Notes: generated by a model from the letters alone, not told the origin. Shown: positions 26,479-35,377, numbered from the stretch's first letter. The stretch is DNA of 64,000 nt from Nocardia terpenica (GCF_013186535.1 NZ_JABMCZ010000002.1:186001-250000); one strand, 5' to 3'. A program made the numbers and translations.

Positions 26479-28092
26479 ATGCTCGACGACCAGTCGACCG
26501 GCAATACCGAGATCGCCGCGCTGGCACAGCGAGTGGCGACGGCGCGCGGCAAATTGCCGCTGCAGACCGACCCCGCACTGCTGGAAGAACTGTCCGAGGC
26601 GGAGATCGCCGCCGAACGCGACCTCGCGGAATGGATTCGCGCCCAGCGCCGTAGACAGCGCCGCCGCGCCGTGGCCGCCGAGCTGTCCGCCGAACGGCGC
26701 GACCGGCGGGTCGCGCGCGCCCTGCGCCGGGCCGACGACGCCGACGCCCGCTGGCACCGCAGGGCGCTGGCGGCCCGCCGCCGGGTGTCCAGTCCCGATG
26801 CGCGCCTGGCGCAGTTGTACCGCCGCGCCGAGTGGTCCTCGCGCGCGCTGATCGGCGTGGTGGTGCTCGGCATGGTGTGGGCGGGGGTCAACGTCCAGCA
26901 CAATCTGGTGCCCAGCGGCGATATGTCCGACCCGCTGTATTGGCTCAGCTACGGTTTCGAGGCCATGATCTCGATCCCGATCATCACCATCATGGTGGTG
27001 GCGACCACGGCCGCCCGGTGGGGCCGCGAAATCGCCCGGGGCAAGGTCGTTTTCCTGGAGACGGCCCTGCTGGGGGTCACCATCGCCCTGAACGCGGGCC
27101 CGCACCTGGTATCGCACGCCCCCGCCCGCGCCGCCGAGGCCGCCGTGGCCCCCGTCATGGTCGGCGTCGTGATCTGGTTGCACGCCTGGGTATCCGCGCG
27201 CTACGCACAGCTGATCGACGCGGTTCCGGTGGTCGACCGGGGGACGGGGCCGGTCATCGCCATGCCATTGGACGAGGATGACCACATCGACCGCGAAATC
27301 CCCACGGCGGCACGGCCTTCGGCGCTACACGGTGTCAATGGGCACGAGCACCGGGAGATCAACGGGCACGAGCAACACGGCGTGAACGGCCACGAGGACC
27401 ACGCTGTCGACGGGTACCTGCATCGCATAGCCGATCGAGACGAGCGGCAGCCCGTCAATGGCCATGAGCACGTGGCGGATTCGCCGGTCGAGGACGATTA
27501 CTCCACAACCCTCCACAACGGGAATGATCATCGAGAGCCGTTGGTGCGCAACGGTAATGGTGCACACACGGACGCGCTACACAACGGCTACCACTACTCG
27601 TTGCCTACCGCTTCACCGGACGACGGCTCGAAATCCCTCAACCACAACGGATCTCAGCCTCCGGCTCGTAAAGCCGCCGCCGAGCACCCCTACACCCGCC
27701 GCCCGGCCCACCCCGAGCCCGAGGACGCCACCGACAAACATCCGTCGGAGGCCCCCGCGACGTCGCGCACCCGAGCAGCCATCGACCGCGCGACCCAGCT
27801 GGCCTTCGACGACACCGCCGACACCCCTCGCATCCCCGGCCCCTACCACGGCGAATACGGTGATGAAGGCGCCGGGATGGACGCCGAGGTCGAGGTGCGG
27901 GCCGTGGCCCGCGAGATCTCCGAGCGCAAGCTCTCCAAACTCCCGGTCGAACAACTCGTCGAGGTCCTCACCCTCGCCGACGAATCCTGGACCCCCGCCG
28001 CCATCGGAGCCGCCATCGGCCTCCCCGGCTCCCGAATCCTCGGCATCCTCGAGGCCGCCCGCCGCCTGCGCCCCTATGCGGTCAGCGGATAA
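26479..28092 (+). CDS. Membrane protein with His/Asn-rich repeats and a C-terminal helical domain; function unknown
   Basis: A 537-residue protein I cannot name. Residues 1-110 are highly charged and helical, probably a coiled coil. Residues 115-245 hold about four membrane helices (EWSSRALIGVVVLGMVWAG; VVFLETALLGVTIALNAG; VMVGVVIWLHAWV), resembling actinomycete DUF2637/SpdB-like transmembrane segments. Residues 270-385 contain irregular repeats of the NGHEH / VNGHED / HNGND type. The last 60 residues (VEQLVEVLTLADESWTPAAIGAAIGLPGSRILGIL) look like a helix-turn-helix. AGGAAGG precedes the ATG. It stands alone. Confidence 0.8.
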   Translation: MLDDQSTGNTEIAALAQRVATARGKLPLQTDPALLEELSEAEIAAERDLAEWIRAQRRRQRRRAVAAELSAERRDRRVARALRRADDADARWHRRALAARRRVSSPDARLAQLYRRAEWSSRALIGVVVLGMVWAGVNVQHNLVPSGDMSDPLYWLSYGFEAMISIPIITIMVVATTAARWGREIARGKVVFLETALLGVTIALNAGPHLVSHAPARAAEAAVAPVMVGVVIWLHAWVSARYAQLIDAVPVVDRGTGPVIAMPLDEDDHIDREIPTAARPSALHGVNGHEHREINGHEQHGVNGHEDHAVDGYLHRIADRDERQPVNGHEHVADSPVEDDYSTTLHNGNDHREPLVRNGNGAHTDALHNGYHYSLPTASPDDGSKSLNHNGSQPPARKAAAEHPYTRRPAHPEPEDATDKHPSEAPATSRTRAAIDRATQLAFDDTADTPRIPGPYHGEYGDEGAGMDAEVEVRAVAREISERKLSKLPVEQLVEVLTLADESWTPAAIGAAIGLPGSRILGILEAARRLRPYAVSG

Positions 28093-28209
28093 CGACCACC
28101 GCGATCGAGGCCAGGCCGTCGATGGTCGATCGCCGATCCGTTGGTGCCCGGCTCTCGGTGCGGCGCATACCCTCTTGACCTTCGCGGGGGCACGCAGAAC
28201 ACTGTCGGC

Positions 28210-28875
28210 GTGTGGCGCGCCCTGAAAATCGGACTGCTCGCCGTCGTTGTCGGCATCATCGCGATCGTGGCCGTGGCGACGGCCGGGCGCTCGACGGGTA
28301 AGGCGCAGGCGCGGCCGGTGCTGGCGGTGGTGGGCGCGTCGATCAGCTACGGCATCGGCGCCGACGGTGCGAATCAGGCGTGGCCCGCGGTCCTGGGCAA
28401 GCAGCTCGGCTGGCGGACGGTCGTGAGCGCCGATCCGGGCGCGGGCTATCTGGCCCCCGGGCAGCGGGCGCGCGGGCCGATGCGGAAGCTGCTCGCCGAG
28501 CTCGACCTGACGACCACGCACCCGTCCGTGGTGATCGTGCAGGCCGGGTACAACGACATCGGCATGCCCGCGGCGCAGTTGACCGACAGCGTGCGGCAGG
28601 TCGTCCGGCAGATCCACGCCGAGGCCCCGGGCGCTGCCATCGGTGTGCTGACGGTGTTCCCGAAGGGGCGGCCCTCGGAGGCGGCGGCGGCGACCGACGC
28701 GGTCATCGTGTCCGCGGCGCGCTCCGCCGACCCGCACGTCGCCGTCTTCGACCCGATCACCGCGCACTGGATGTTCCCGACCGTGACCGATCGCCTGCAC
28801 CCCACACCGGCCGGGCATCGCTGGATCGCCGACCGCATGCTCACAGACTTCCGGCGCGACGGCCTCGTGCACTGA
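28210..28875 (+). CDS. SGNH/GDSL-family hydrolase, membrane-anchored or secreted
   Basis: A 221-residue protein with an uncleaved or signal-type hydrophobic segment at residues 5-25. SGNH blocks follow: VVGASISYG (block I with Ser), GYNDIG (block III with Asn) and DRLHPTPAGH (block V with Asp and His). These support esterase or lipase activity outside the membrane. The start is uncertain: the GTG at 28210 gives a normal N-terminus but has no good ribosome-binding site, and the frame stays open upstream to 28141. Confidence 0.82.
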   Translation: MWRALKIGLLAVVVGIIAIVAVATAGRSTGKAQARPVLAVVGASISYGIGADGANQAWPAVLGKQLGWRTVVSADPGAGYLAPGQRARGPMRKLLAELDLTTTHPSVVIVQAGYNDIGMPAAQLTDSVRQVVRQIHAEAPGAAIGVLTVFPKGRPSEAAAATDAVIVSAARSADPHVAVFDPITAHWMFPTVTDRLHPTPAGHRWIADRMLTDFRRDGLVH

Positions 28876-29013
28876 TCGGCATCGCGGCCCGCGCACCCGC
28901 TGTGACCTGCTACGATTCGATTTGCGAAGCGGCACAGTGGCTTCGGAGCATGCACTGAGGCGATTCCCAGCCTCGGTTGGAACCATGGGGTGACGGCCGA
29001 CGCGAGGAAGCAG

Positions 29014-30555
29014 ATGACGCACGACAACCGGGCAACCGAGACCACCGTGGCGACTCTGATCGCCGCCCGCGCGGCCGAGCGGCCCGCGCACCCGTTCCTG
29101 GCGGACGCACGCAGCGAGCGCACCCTCAGCTACGCCGCCGCGGCCACCGCCATGGACACGTGGTCCCGATACCTGGACGCCCACTCCGTGCCGCCGGGCG
29201 CACGCGTCGTCCTCGACACCGCCGACCCGCTCACCTTCGCGTCCGTCTACCTGGCACTGCTGGCCGCGGGGCGCTGTGTCATCCCCGTCGATCCCGACGC
29301 CCCGCTCGCCGAACGCCACCGCACGCTGGCTCCGCTGGAGCCCGGCGCGGTCGTGAGCGACCGGACTGATCTGGCGCACGCATTCGATCCCGCCCTACCC
29401 ATGATTCCGGCGTGCTTTTGGCCGGAATCCTCAGCGAGATCCCGGCCAAAAGCACGCCGGGATCAGAAAGGGGCACACCGGGATCAGGAAGGGGTGAGCC
29501 GGGAAGGGGGCTCGGTCATACTCGCTACCTCCGGGTCGACCGGTGCGCCCAAAGCCATGCGGCTTACCGAGAAGCAGTTGTTGCATGTGGCGAGGGCGGT
29601 GGCCGAGCACAATAAGCTCGGGCCCAGCGATCGGGGGTACAACTGCCTGCCGCTGTTCCATATCAATGCCGAGGTGGTGGCGTTGCTGGCCACCTTGGAG
29701 GCGGGGGCGTGCCTGGTACTGGACCGGCGATTTCATGCGACCGGGTTTTGGGAATTGTTGGCGGACAAGGGAATTACCTGGCTCAATGCGGTTCCGGCGA
29801 TATTGGGGGTGTTGACGTCGGAGCGGGCGGCCCCGCCCGTGGTTCCGGCGGGGCTGCGGTTCATTCGGTCCGCCTCCGCGCCGCTGCCCGCGGCCGTGCG
29901 CGCCCGGCTCGAGGCCGCGGCGGACATACCGATCGTCGAGAGCTACGGCATGACCGAGGCGGCCAGCCAGATCACCGCGACCGATCTGGATACCCCCGCG
30001 CCGCGCGGCTCGTGCGGGCGGCCGGTGGCGGTCCAGCTGCAGATCCGGGACGATCTGGGGCGGCCCGTCCCGCCCGGAATCGTTGGGCGCGTTCACATTC
30101 GCGGCACCGCCGTGATCGACGGCTACCTCGGCGGCCGGGCGGCGGAACGCTTCGACGCCGCGGGCTGGCTGGACACCGGCGACCTCGGCCACCGCGACAC
30201 CGAGGGCTACCTCTACCTGGCCGGGCGCGCCGACGACGTCATCAACCGCGGCGGCGAGCTGCTGTATCCGCGCGAGATCGAGGAGGTGCTGGTGGCCGAT
30301 CCGGGCGTGCGCGACGCGGTGGTCGTGGGCCGCGCGGATCCGATCCTCGGCAGCGTCCCGATCGCATTCGTCGTCCCGGCCCACCGTCCTGGCACCGACC
30401 GCGAACGCGCGAACCTGCTGCGCGGCCTGCGATATCGCTGCGACGACCAGCTCAGCCGCGTCAAACGTCCCGTCGAATTCCTTGTCGTCGACGACTTTCC
30501 GCGCGCGGCGACGGGAAAGGTGCAGCGGCACCGGCTGCGGTCCGCGGTGGCGTGA
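29014..30555 (+). CDS. AMP-forming acid ligase (acyl-CoA synthetase family) with repeat insertion
   Basis: A 513-residue ANL-superfamily enzyme that should activate a carboxylic acid as its adenylate. The core motifs are LATSGSTGAPKA (near 173), YGMTEAA (near 312), GWLDTGDLG (near 384) and a C-terminal TGKVQRHRL with the catalytic Lys. The ATG at 29014 follows GAGGAAG. Just before the P-loop, residues about 130-166 are encoded by hairpin repeat locus C, an insertion absent from the usual family plan. The stop overlaps the next gene (TGATG). Substrate unknown; a salicylate-AMP ligase role for the siderophore is not indicated by position. Confidence 0.87.
   Translation: MTHDNRATETTVATLIAARAAERPAHPFLADARSERTLSYAAAATAMDTWSRYLDAHSVPPGARVVLDTADPLTFASVYLALLAAGRCVIPVDPDAPLAERHRTLAPLEPGAVVSDRTDLAHAFDPALPMIPACFWPESSARSRPKARRDQKGAHRDQEGVSREGGSVILATSGSTGAPKAMRLTEKQLLHVARAVAEHNKLGPSDRGYNCLPLFHINAEVVALLATLEAGACLVLDRRFHATGFWELLADKGITWLNAVPAILGVLTSERAAPPVVPAGLRFIRSASAPLPAAVRARLEAAADIPIVESYGMTEAASQITATDLDTPAPRGSCGRPVAVQLQIRDDLGRPVPPGIVGRVHIRGTAVIDGYLGGRAAERFDAAGWLDTGDLGHRDTEGYLYLAGRADDVINRGGELLYPREIEEVLVADPGVRDAVVVGRADPILGSVPIAFVVPAHRPGTDRERANLLRGLRYRCDDQLSRVKRPVEFLVVDDFPRAATGKVQRHRLRSAVA
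29403..29510. repeat. Hairpin repeat locus C, double hairpin inside the AMP-ligase gene
   Basis: Two perfect hairpins face each other with 8 nt between them. 29403-29429 has arms GATTCCGGC/GCCGGAATC and loop GTGCTTTTG; 29438-29464 has arms GATCCCGGC/GCCGGGATC and loop CAAAAGCAC. Degenerate tandem units follow to about 29510. The stretch is translated, giving peptides IPACFWPES and RPKARRDQK, and keeps the ligase frame. Confidence 0.88.
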
Positions 30556-31784
30556 TGAGCCTCGCCGTCGACATCGCCGCCGAAGCGCCGGCCGATCCCG
30601 CGCCACGAAAGTCGTTGCGGCCGTATCTACATCAGATCGATCTGTTCCGGATCCTCACCTTCGCCTGCGTCATCGCGGTGCATGTGATCGGCGGATCCAC
30701 CGATCCCGGCAGCGTTTCCGGCAACGGCGTGCTGGTGCTGCTGCATTTCACCCGCGAGGCGTTCTTCGCGCTCACCGGATTCGTGCTCGTCTACCAGTAC
30801 GCGGACCGGCCGGTTACCGCACTGCGCTTCTGGCGCAGGCGTTTCGCGCTGGTCGGCATCCCCTACGTGGCCTGGTCGCTGATCTACTGGGGCTACTCCG
30901 TCGGCGCGGGCCTACAGCGGGAGACCGCCGCGGAATCGCTGCGGCGCTTGGGTTTCGAGCTCGTCACCGGCGGCGCCTGGTATCACCTGTACTTCCTGCT
31001 GGTCACCATGCAGGCGTATGTGCTGTTCCCGCTGCTGCTGCGCGTGCTGCGCGCGACCGCGGGCAGGCACCGGTGGCTGCTGGCCGCGAGCGCGGCGCTG
31101 CAACTGGGTTGCCTGTGGTGGCTGGCGCATCCGCCGACGCTGACCGGTGTCGCCGCGGGCATCTGGGACCATCTGTCGGTCACCATCCTCCCGTATCAGT
31201 TCTATGTGCTGCTCGGCGCGGTCGCCGCCTGCCACATCGACGCGGTGAACCGGACCGTGCGTCGCTTCGGCCCGCTGCTGGTCGCCGGTGCGGTGGTGGC
31301 CGTGGCGCTGTCGGAGTGGGACTATCTGCGCTCGACCCGGCTGGGCATGCCGCCGTGGCAGGCCAGCTATGTCTTCCTGCCGCACCTGCTGGTGTGCTTC
31401 GTCGGGATCATCGCGCTGCTGTACACGGTGAGCTCGTGGTGGGCCGCGCGCCGCGAGGGGCACCGGTGGCTGGCGCGGGCCGTGCGCTACGGCTCGGACC
31501 GCTCGTTCGGCGTATTCCTGATCCATCCGCTCATGCTGCAACTGCTCGCCCCCGTGATCCCTTGGCTCCACCGGGTTTTCGGCGTCGGCTGGGGCACGGC
31601 GCTGCTGTATCTGTGTGTGCTCGCGCTGGCGGTCGCCGGGGCCGAGGTGGTGCGCCGACTGCCGGTGAGCCTGTGGCTGGTGGGGCGCCCGATGCTGCGG
31701 TTCCGGCCAAAAGCACGCCGGAACCAAGAGATGACCAGCACGCCGGAACCAAGAAATGACCAGCACGCCGGAACCAAGAAATGA
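30555..31784 (+). CDS. Acyltransferase-3 family membrane protein
   Basis: A 409-residue integral membrane protein with about ten helices, of the acyltransferase-3 (OafA/NodX-like) family. The N-terminal helix starts YLHQIDLFRILTFACVIAVH with the conserved His. SFGVFLIHPLML near residue 320 is the usual late motif. Such proteins acylate sugars, lipids or natural products. The ATG overlaps the ligase stop (TGATG), so the two are coupled: the ligase may supply the activated acyl group. The last 27 residues are encoded by hairpin repeat D and its tandem units, an unusual basic tail. Confidence 0.87.
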   Translation: MSLAVDIAAEAPADPAPRKSLRPYLHQIDLFRILTFACVIAVHVIGGSTDPGSVSGNGVLVLLHFTREAFFALTGFVLVYQYADRPVTALRFWRRRFALVGIPYVAWSLIYWGYSVGAGLQRETAAESLRRLGFELVTGGAWYHLYFLLVTMQAYVLFPLLLRVLRATAGRHRWLLAASAALQLGCLWWLAHPPTLTGVAAGIWDHLSVTILPYQFYVLLGAVAACHIDAVNRTVRRFGPLLVAGAVVAVALSEWDYLRSTRLGMPPWQASYVFLPHLLVCFVGIIALLYTVSSWWAARREGHRWLARAVRYGSDRSFGVFLIHPLMLQLLAPVIPWLHRVFGVGWGTALLYLCVLALAVAGAEVVRRLPVSLWLVGRPMLRFRPKARRNQEMTSTPEPRNDQHAGTKK

Positions 31785-31900
31785 CCAGCACGCCGGAACC
31801 AAGAAATGACCAGCACGCCGGAACCAAGAAATGACCAGCGCGCCGGAACCAAGGAATGACGAGCACGCCGGAACGACGGAGCGGACAGCGCGCCGGAATG
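31699..31900. repeat. Hairpin repeat locus D with 25-bp tandem array
   Basis: A perfect hairpin at 31699-31725 (arms GGTTCCGGC/GCCGGAACC, loop CAAAAGCAC) is followed by seven tandem 25-bp units (31726-31900). Each unit ends AGCACGCCGGAACC or close to it, repeating the loop end and right arm of the hairpin. The first part is the 3-prime end of the acyltransferase gene; the rest fills the gap before the next gene. Confidence 0.92.
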
Positions 31901-31930
31901 GCAAGGCGATGACGACATGAAGGAGATGCC

Positions 31931-32725
31931 ATGTACCCCCACACCGTGAGCCTGCCCGTGCGTGAGGCGAAACCGCGCGGGCGCGGCCTGACCATGGTCA
32001 TCGATCCCGGCCTGCCCGACGCGTACTTCGCCGACATCGTCGAGAGCTACGGCGATCTCATCGATTTCGTCAAATTCGGCTGGGCCACCTGCCTGGTCAC
32101 CCCGCATATCGCCGAGAAGACGCGGGTGCTGCGCCGCAATGGCATCGAATTCTATTTCGGCGGCACGCTTTTCGAGAAATTCCTGGTCAGCGATCGGATC
32201 GGCGAGTGGGCGCGGCTGTGTCATCGGGCGGGGGCGCGGACGGTGGAGATCTCCAACGGCGCCATCGCGCTGTCCAACGACGAGAAGGCCCGCCACATCC
32301 GGCGCTTCGCCGGGGAGTTCGAGATCGTGTCCGAGGTCGGCTTCAAGGACCCGGAGCGCTCGGAGCGGCTGCCGCCGAATCGGTGGATCGAGTTCATCGA
32401 GCAGGATCTCGACGCGGGCGCGCGGCTGGTGATCGCCGAGGCCCGCGAGAGCGGCCGCAGCGGAATCTGCCGCCCCAACGGGGATCTGCGCATCGGGCTG
32501 ATCGAGGAGATCGCCGAGTCCGGCATCGACACCAACCGCATCATGTTCGAGGCGCCCACCAAGGAGCTCCAGGTGCATCTGCTACACAGACTCGGCCCGC
32601 AGGCCAATCTCGGCAATATCCACGCCGACAGCGTGATCGGGCTGGAGACGCTGCGCCTGGGCCTGCGCGCCGACACCCTCACCGACTTCACCCGTCTCGA
32701 CCGGGAGCTGCCCACCCATGCGTGA
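31931..32725 (+). CDS. Phosphosulfolactate synthase-like protein (ComA family)
   Basis: A 264-residue TIM-barrel protein of the ComA/YitD family, which joins sulfite to phosphoenolpyruvate to make phosphosulfolactate. Family stretches are present: LTMVIDPGL, FVKFGWATC, FYFGGTLFEKF, EISNGAIALS, AEARESGRSGI and QANLGNIHADSVIGLETLRLGLRADT-type ending. As I recall the family, true synthases read DKGL and SEVGKKD, whereas this protein has DPGL and SEVGFKD. The reaction may therefore differ. AAGGAG precedes the ATG. It overlaps the VOC gene by 8 nt. No other coenzyme M genes (ComB, ComC) are in the window. Confidence 0.85.
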   Translation: MYPHTVSLPVREAKPRGRGLTMVIDPGLPDAYFADIVESYGDLIDFVKFGWATCLVTPHIAEKTRVLRRNGIEFYFGGTLFEKFLVSDRIGEWARLCHRAGARTVEISNGAIALSNDEKARHIRRFAGEFEIVSEVGFKDPERSERLPPNRWIEFIEQDLDAGARLVIAEARESGRSGICRPNGDLRIGLIEEIAESGIDTNRIMFEAPTKELQVHLLHRLGPQANLGNIHADSVIGLETLRLGLRADTLTDFTRLDRELPTHA

Positions 32726-33116
32726 CGCCCACGACGCCTTCCATCTGGCCATTCCGGCCCGCGATCTGGACGAGGCCGAGCGGTTCTACGTCCGGGGCCT
32801 GGGCGCGAAACTGGCGCGCCGCTACGACGATCGGATCACGCTGGACTTCTTCGGCGATCAGGTGGTGTGCCACCTGTCCGACCGGATCGACCCGGACCCA
32901 CGGTTGTATCCGCGCCATTTCGGGGTGTCCTTCCGCGAGCGGGCGGACTTCGATCGCCTGCTGCGCCTGGTGCGGCTGCGCGAGCTCGCGGTCTTCTCCC
33001 CCGTCTCGACCCGGTTCGAGGGCACCGCCGAGGAGCACCTGACCGTCGTGCTGCGCGATCCGTCGAACAATCTGCTGGAGTTCAAGCACTACCTGGATCC
33101 GCGAATGATGTACTGA
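32718..33116 (+). CDS. VOC-superfamily (glyoxalase/dioxygenase-like) protein
   Basis: A 132-residue single-subunit VOC protein with two beta-alpha-beta-beta-beta modules. Likely metal ligands are His9 (FHLAIPARDLDEAERFY), a His in PRHFGVSF near 74 and the Glu in NNLLEFKHY near 121, the usual H-H-E set. The DPSNNLLEF ending is typical. The 8-nt overlap with the phosphosulfolactate-synthase-like gene points to a shared pathway. The reaction (isomerase, lyase or dioxygenase) is not predictable from this alone. Confidence 0.87.
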   Translation: MRDAHDAFHLAIPARDLDEAERFYVRGLGAKLARRYDDRITLDFFGDQVVCHLSDRIDPDPRLYPRHFGVSFRERADFDRLLRLVRLRELAVFSPVSTRFEGTAEEHLTVVLRDPSNNLLEFKHYLDPRMMY

Positions 33117-33122
33117 CCCGAA

Positions 33123-33944
33123 TCAGGCTGTGGCGGCGGCGATTCGGAGCCGCTCGGCGACCTCGTTGAAGATGTAGAAGTTGGGCACGGATTCGACCGG
33201 GACCAGCGAGACCCACCGGCCGGAGACCTTGATGCGGACGAGGCCGTCGCGCGAGTCTATGGTCTGCACCTGCTCCCACGGATAGGACCGCCCCGCGAAG
33301 CGCAGATCGTCCAGGCAGAGCGCGAGATCGCCGAACTCCACCGTCTGCTCCGCATCGATGGCCGCGACGACCTTCGGCAATTGCGTTGCGGTGACGGCGG
33401 TTTGGATGGCCGGGCCCCATTCGCGGGCGTCGACGAACAGCTCCTCGTCGAATTCCGCACGCGCGCCGCCGGGGCCGGTGACGGTGAGCGAATAGTCGGT
33501 GGCCAGCGCGTCGGCCTGCCGGAACGGGATCACCTGCTGGCGCACCTCGGCGGCCTCCCAGCGGAACGCCACGATCTGCTCGCCGCTGCGATACACCGTC
33601 ATGCCCTGGTCGAACAGGTCCAGCCGGGCCCCGCGGCGGCGCCGATTGCGCCGGCAGCGCAGCACCGCGACCGCCACCGGGCCGAGCGCCAGCCCGCCGA
33701 CGGCGGCGCTGCCGACCAAGGTCCCGGCCGTCGCGCAGATGGCACCCACCACGACCAGGCCACCCGCGATCAGCGCACAACCGCGCACCAGCGTGTCGCC
33801 GCTGATCGGCGCCGCCTGGAACGTCTGCCGATGCGTGCCGAGTCTCTCGTGCTCGGCCATCAGGTAGATCAGCTGCGACAGGGGTACCGTTCGCCGATCT
33901 TCGGTTCCCCCGGTTCCGCGTTGCAGCGTGCTCGGGGTGCTCAC
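33123..33944 (-). CDS. Membrane protein, possibly DUF6585 family; function unknown
   Basis: A 273-residue protein. Two adjacent hydrophobic segments near residues 60-110 (CALIAGGLVVVGAICATAG; SAAVGGLALGPVAVAVL) are followed by a basic stop-transfer RCRRNRRRRGAR. A cytoplasmic beta-rich domain with PH-like character follows (LDLFDQGMTVYR; FRWEAAEV; RVKVSGRWVSL-type end). I chose the GTG at 33944 because GGAGGA lies 3 nt upstream; the frame stays open to 34064. It converges on the VOC gene with 6 nt between. The family name is from memory and uncertain. Confidence 0.75.
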   Translation of the reverse strand: MSTPSTLQRGTGGTEDRRTVPLSQLIYLMAEHERLGTHRQTFQAAPISGDTLVRGCALIAGGLVVVGAICATAGTLVGSAAVGGLALGPVAVAVLRCRRNRRRRGARLDLFDQGMTVYRSGEQIVAFRWEAAEVRQQVIPFRQADALATDYSLTVTGPGGARAEFDEELFVDAREWGPAIQTAVTATQLPKVVAAIDAEQTVEFGDLALCLDDLRFAGRSYPWEQVQTIDSRDGLVRIKVSGRWVSLVPVESVPNFYIFNEVAERLRIAAATA

Positions 33945-34095
33945 TCGTCCTCCATTGGCAGATTTTCTCCGCGGCGAAGCGTATTCGACAGTATCGAATT
34001 CTGCTACTGCTACGCGCGTTTTCACACCGAGGAAAACGGGCGAAGCCGACGACACCGGGAACACCGGTTCGGATTATCTCCCGGGTCTTCGGATT

Positions 34096-35307
34096 TCAGA
34101 CCGGAGAGGCCATGGTACGGCCGCGGGCGTTATCGGCGCGTCCGGCGCGACGGCGCGTCACAATACCGACCAGCACGGCCAATCCTAGGCCGAAACCGAT
34201 TCCCACGGCGGCGGACACACCGAAGCCGAGCGGGTATCCGCCCGCGTCGATGGCGATACCGGCCATCGAGCTGCCGATGCCGTTGCCGAGGGTCATGGTG
34301 GCGCCGTGCCAGCCGATGGCCTCGCCGCGCCCGCCCTCGGGCACGATGTGGCTGAGCCGGCTCACCGAGGCGGCGATGGTTGGGGCGCAGAACAATCCGG
34401 CGATCAGACCGGCCACGCCCAGCAGGACGGGGCCGTTCGCGAACGCCAGCGGCACGGTGACCGCGCCGAGGGCGGCCAGCAGCAGGTAGGTCGAGATCGA
34501 CCGGTGCAGCGCGCCGTAGATCAGGCCGCCGAGCACGGATCCGAGCCCCCAGACGGCCATCAGGAGCCCGAGCCACCGCTGCGCGCCGACGGTGCGGACG
34601 GCCGCGACGAGGGTGAGCTCGGAGGCCGCCAGCACCGAGATCGCCGCGCACGCACCGACACACAGCGCAATGAATTCGGGACCGAACCACTGCCGCCGCG
34701 GCACGGCCCGCTCGGCGCCCCGGTCGCTCGCCGCCGACCGCAGCGGCGGATTCAGCAGCCACACCAGGATTCCCGCCAGCACCAGGCACATCTGCACCGC
34801 GAACAGCACCAGCCGCGTGGATCCGAGCGCGGTGGCGGCGACACCGATCACCGGGCCCACCATGAACGCCGCGTCCACCGAGACGGATTCGAGCGCCAGC
34901 GCGGGCTGGCGATTGTGCTCGGTGGTCGCGGCGATCACCGCCTGCCGCACGACGGTGAAGATCGGGATGTCGAAAAGCCCTGCGACGGCGGCGAGTACGA
35001 GCAGCGGCCCGTAGCCCACGAACGGCGCGATACTCCAGCACGCCGCCCCCACCAGGATCGAGGGGGCGATGGTGCGGCGCAGTCCGAACCGGTCCAGCAG
35101 CCGCCCGCGCCACGGCCCGCTGATCGCGATGCACAGCGTGACCGCCGTGGTGAGCGCGCCCGCCTGGGCGTAGGACCCGTGCAGCGTCTGCACCACGTGC
35201 AGCGACAGCAGGATTGTCCCGGCGAAGAACGGAATTCGCACCAGCGCACCGAGCAGCAGCACATTCCGCACCGCCGGTGTAGCCAAAACCTCCCTGTACG
35301 ACCGCAT
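34096..35307 (-). CDS. MFS transporter
   Basis: A 403-residue major-facilitator protein with about twelve hydrophobic helices. The loop 2-3 motif GRLLDRFGLRRT near residue 68 is the MFS signature, and the second half repeats the pattern. Substrate unknown; drug or metabolite export is usual for this subgroup. The start is uncertain: the ATG at 35307 gives the normal MRSYREVLATP opening, while a GTG at 35334 would add nine residues. Neither has a strong ribosome-binding site. Confidence 0.85.
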   Translation of the reverse strand: MRSYREVLATPAVRNVLLLGALVRIPFFAGTILLSLHVVQTLHGSYAQAGALTTAVTLCIAISGPWRGRLLDRFGLRRTIAPSILVGAACWSIAPFVGYGPLLVLAAVAGLFDIPIFTVVRQAVIAATTEHNRQPALALESVSVDAAFMVGPVIGVAATALGSTRLVLFAVQMCLVLAGILVWLLNPPLRSAASDRGAERAVPRRQWFGPEFIALCVGACAAISVLAASELTLVAAVRTVGAQRWLGLLMAVWGLGSVLGGLIYGALHRSISTYLLLAALGAVTVPLAFANGPVLLGVAGLIAGLFCAPTIAASVSRLSHIVPEGGRGEAIGWHGATMTLGNGIGSSMAGIAIDAGGYPLGFGVSAAVGIGFGLGLAVLVGIVTRRRAGRADNARGRTMASPV

Positions 35308-35377
35308 CTCGTTCAGCGTGACACGGGAATACACGGGCGCGCCACGGATTTATCCCATGAATCGGCCGGTACGACCG

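Noticed and set aside
29014..30555. Salicylate-AMP ligase for the siderophore
   Set aside because: It is separated from the siderophore operon, has no iron box and is coupled to an acyltransferase-3 gene instead.
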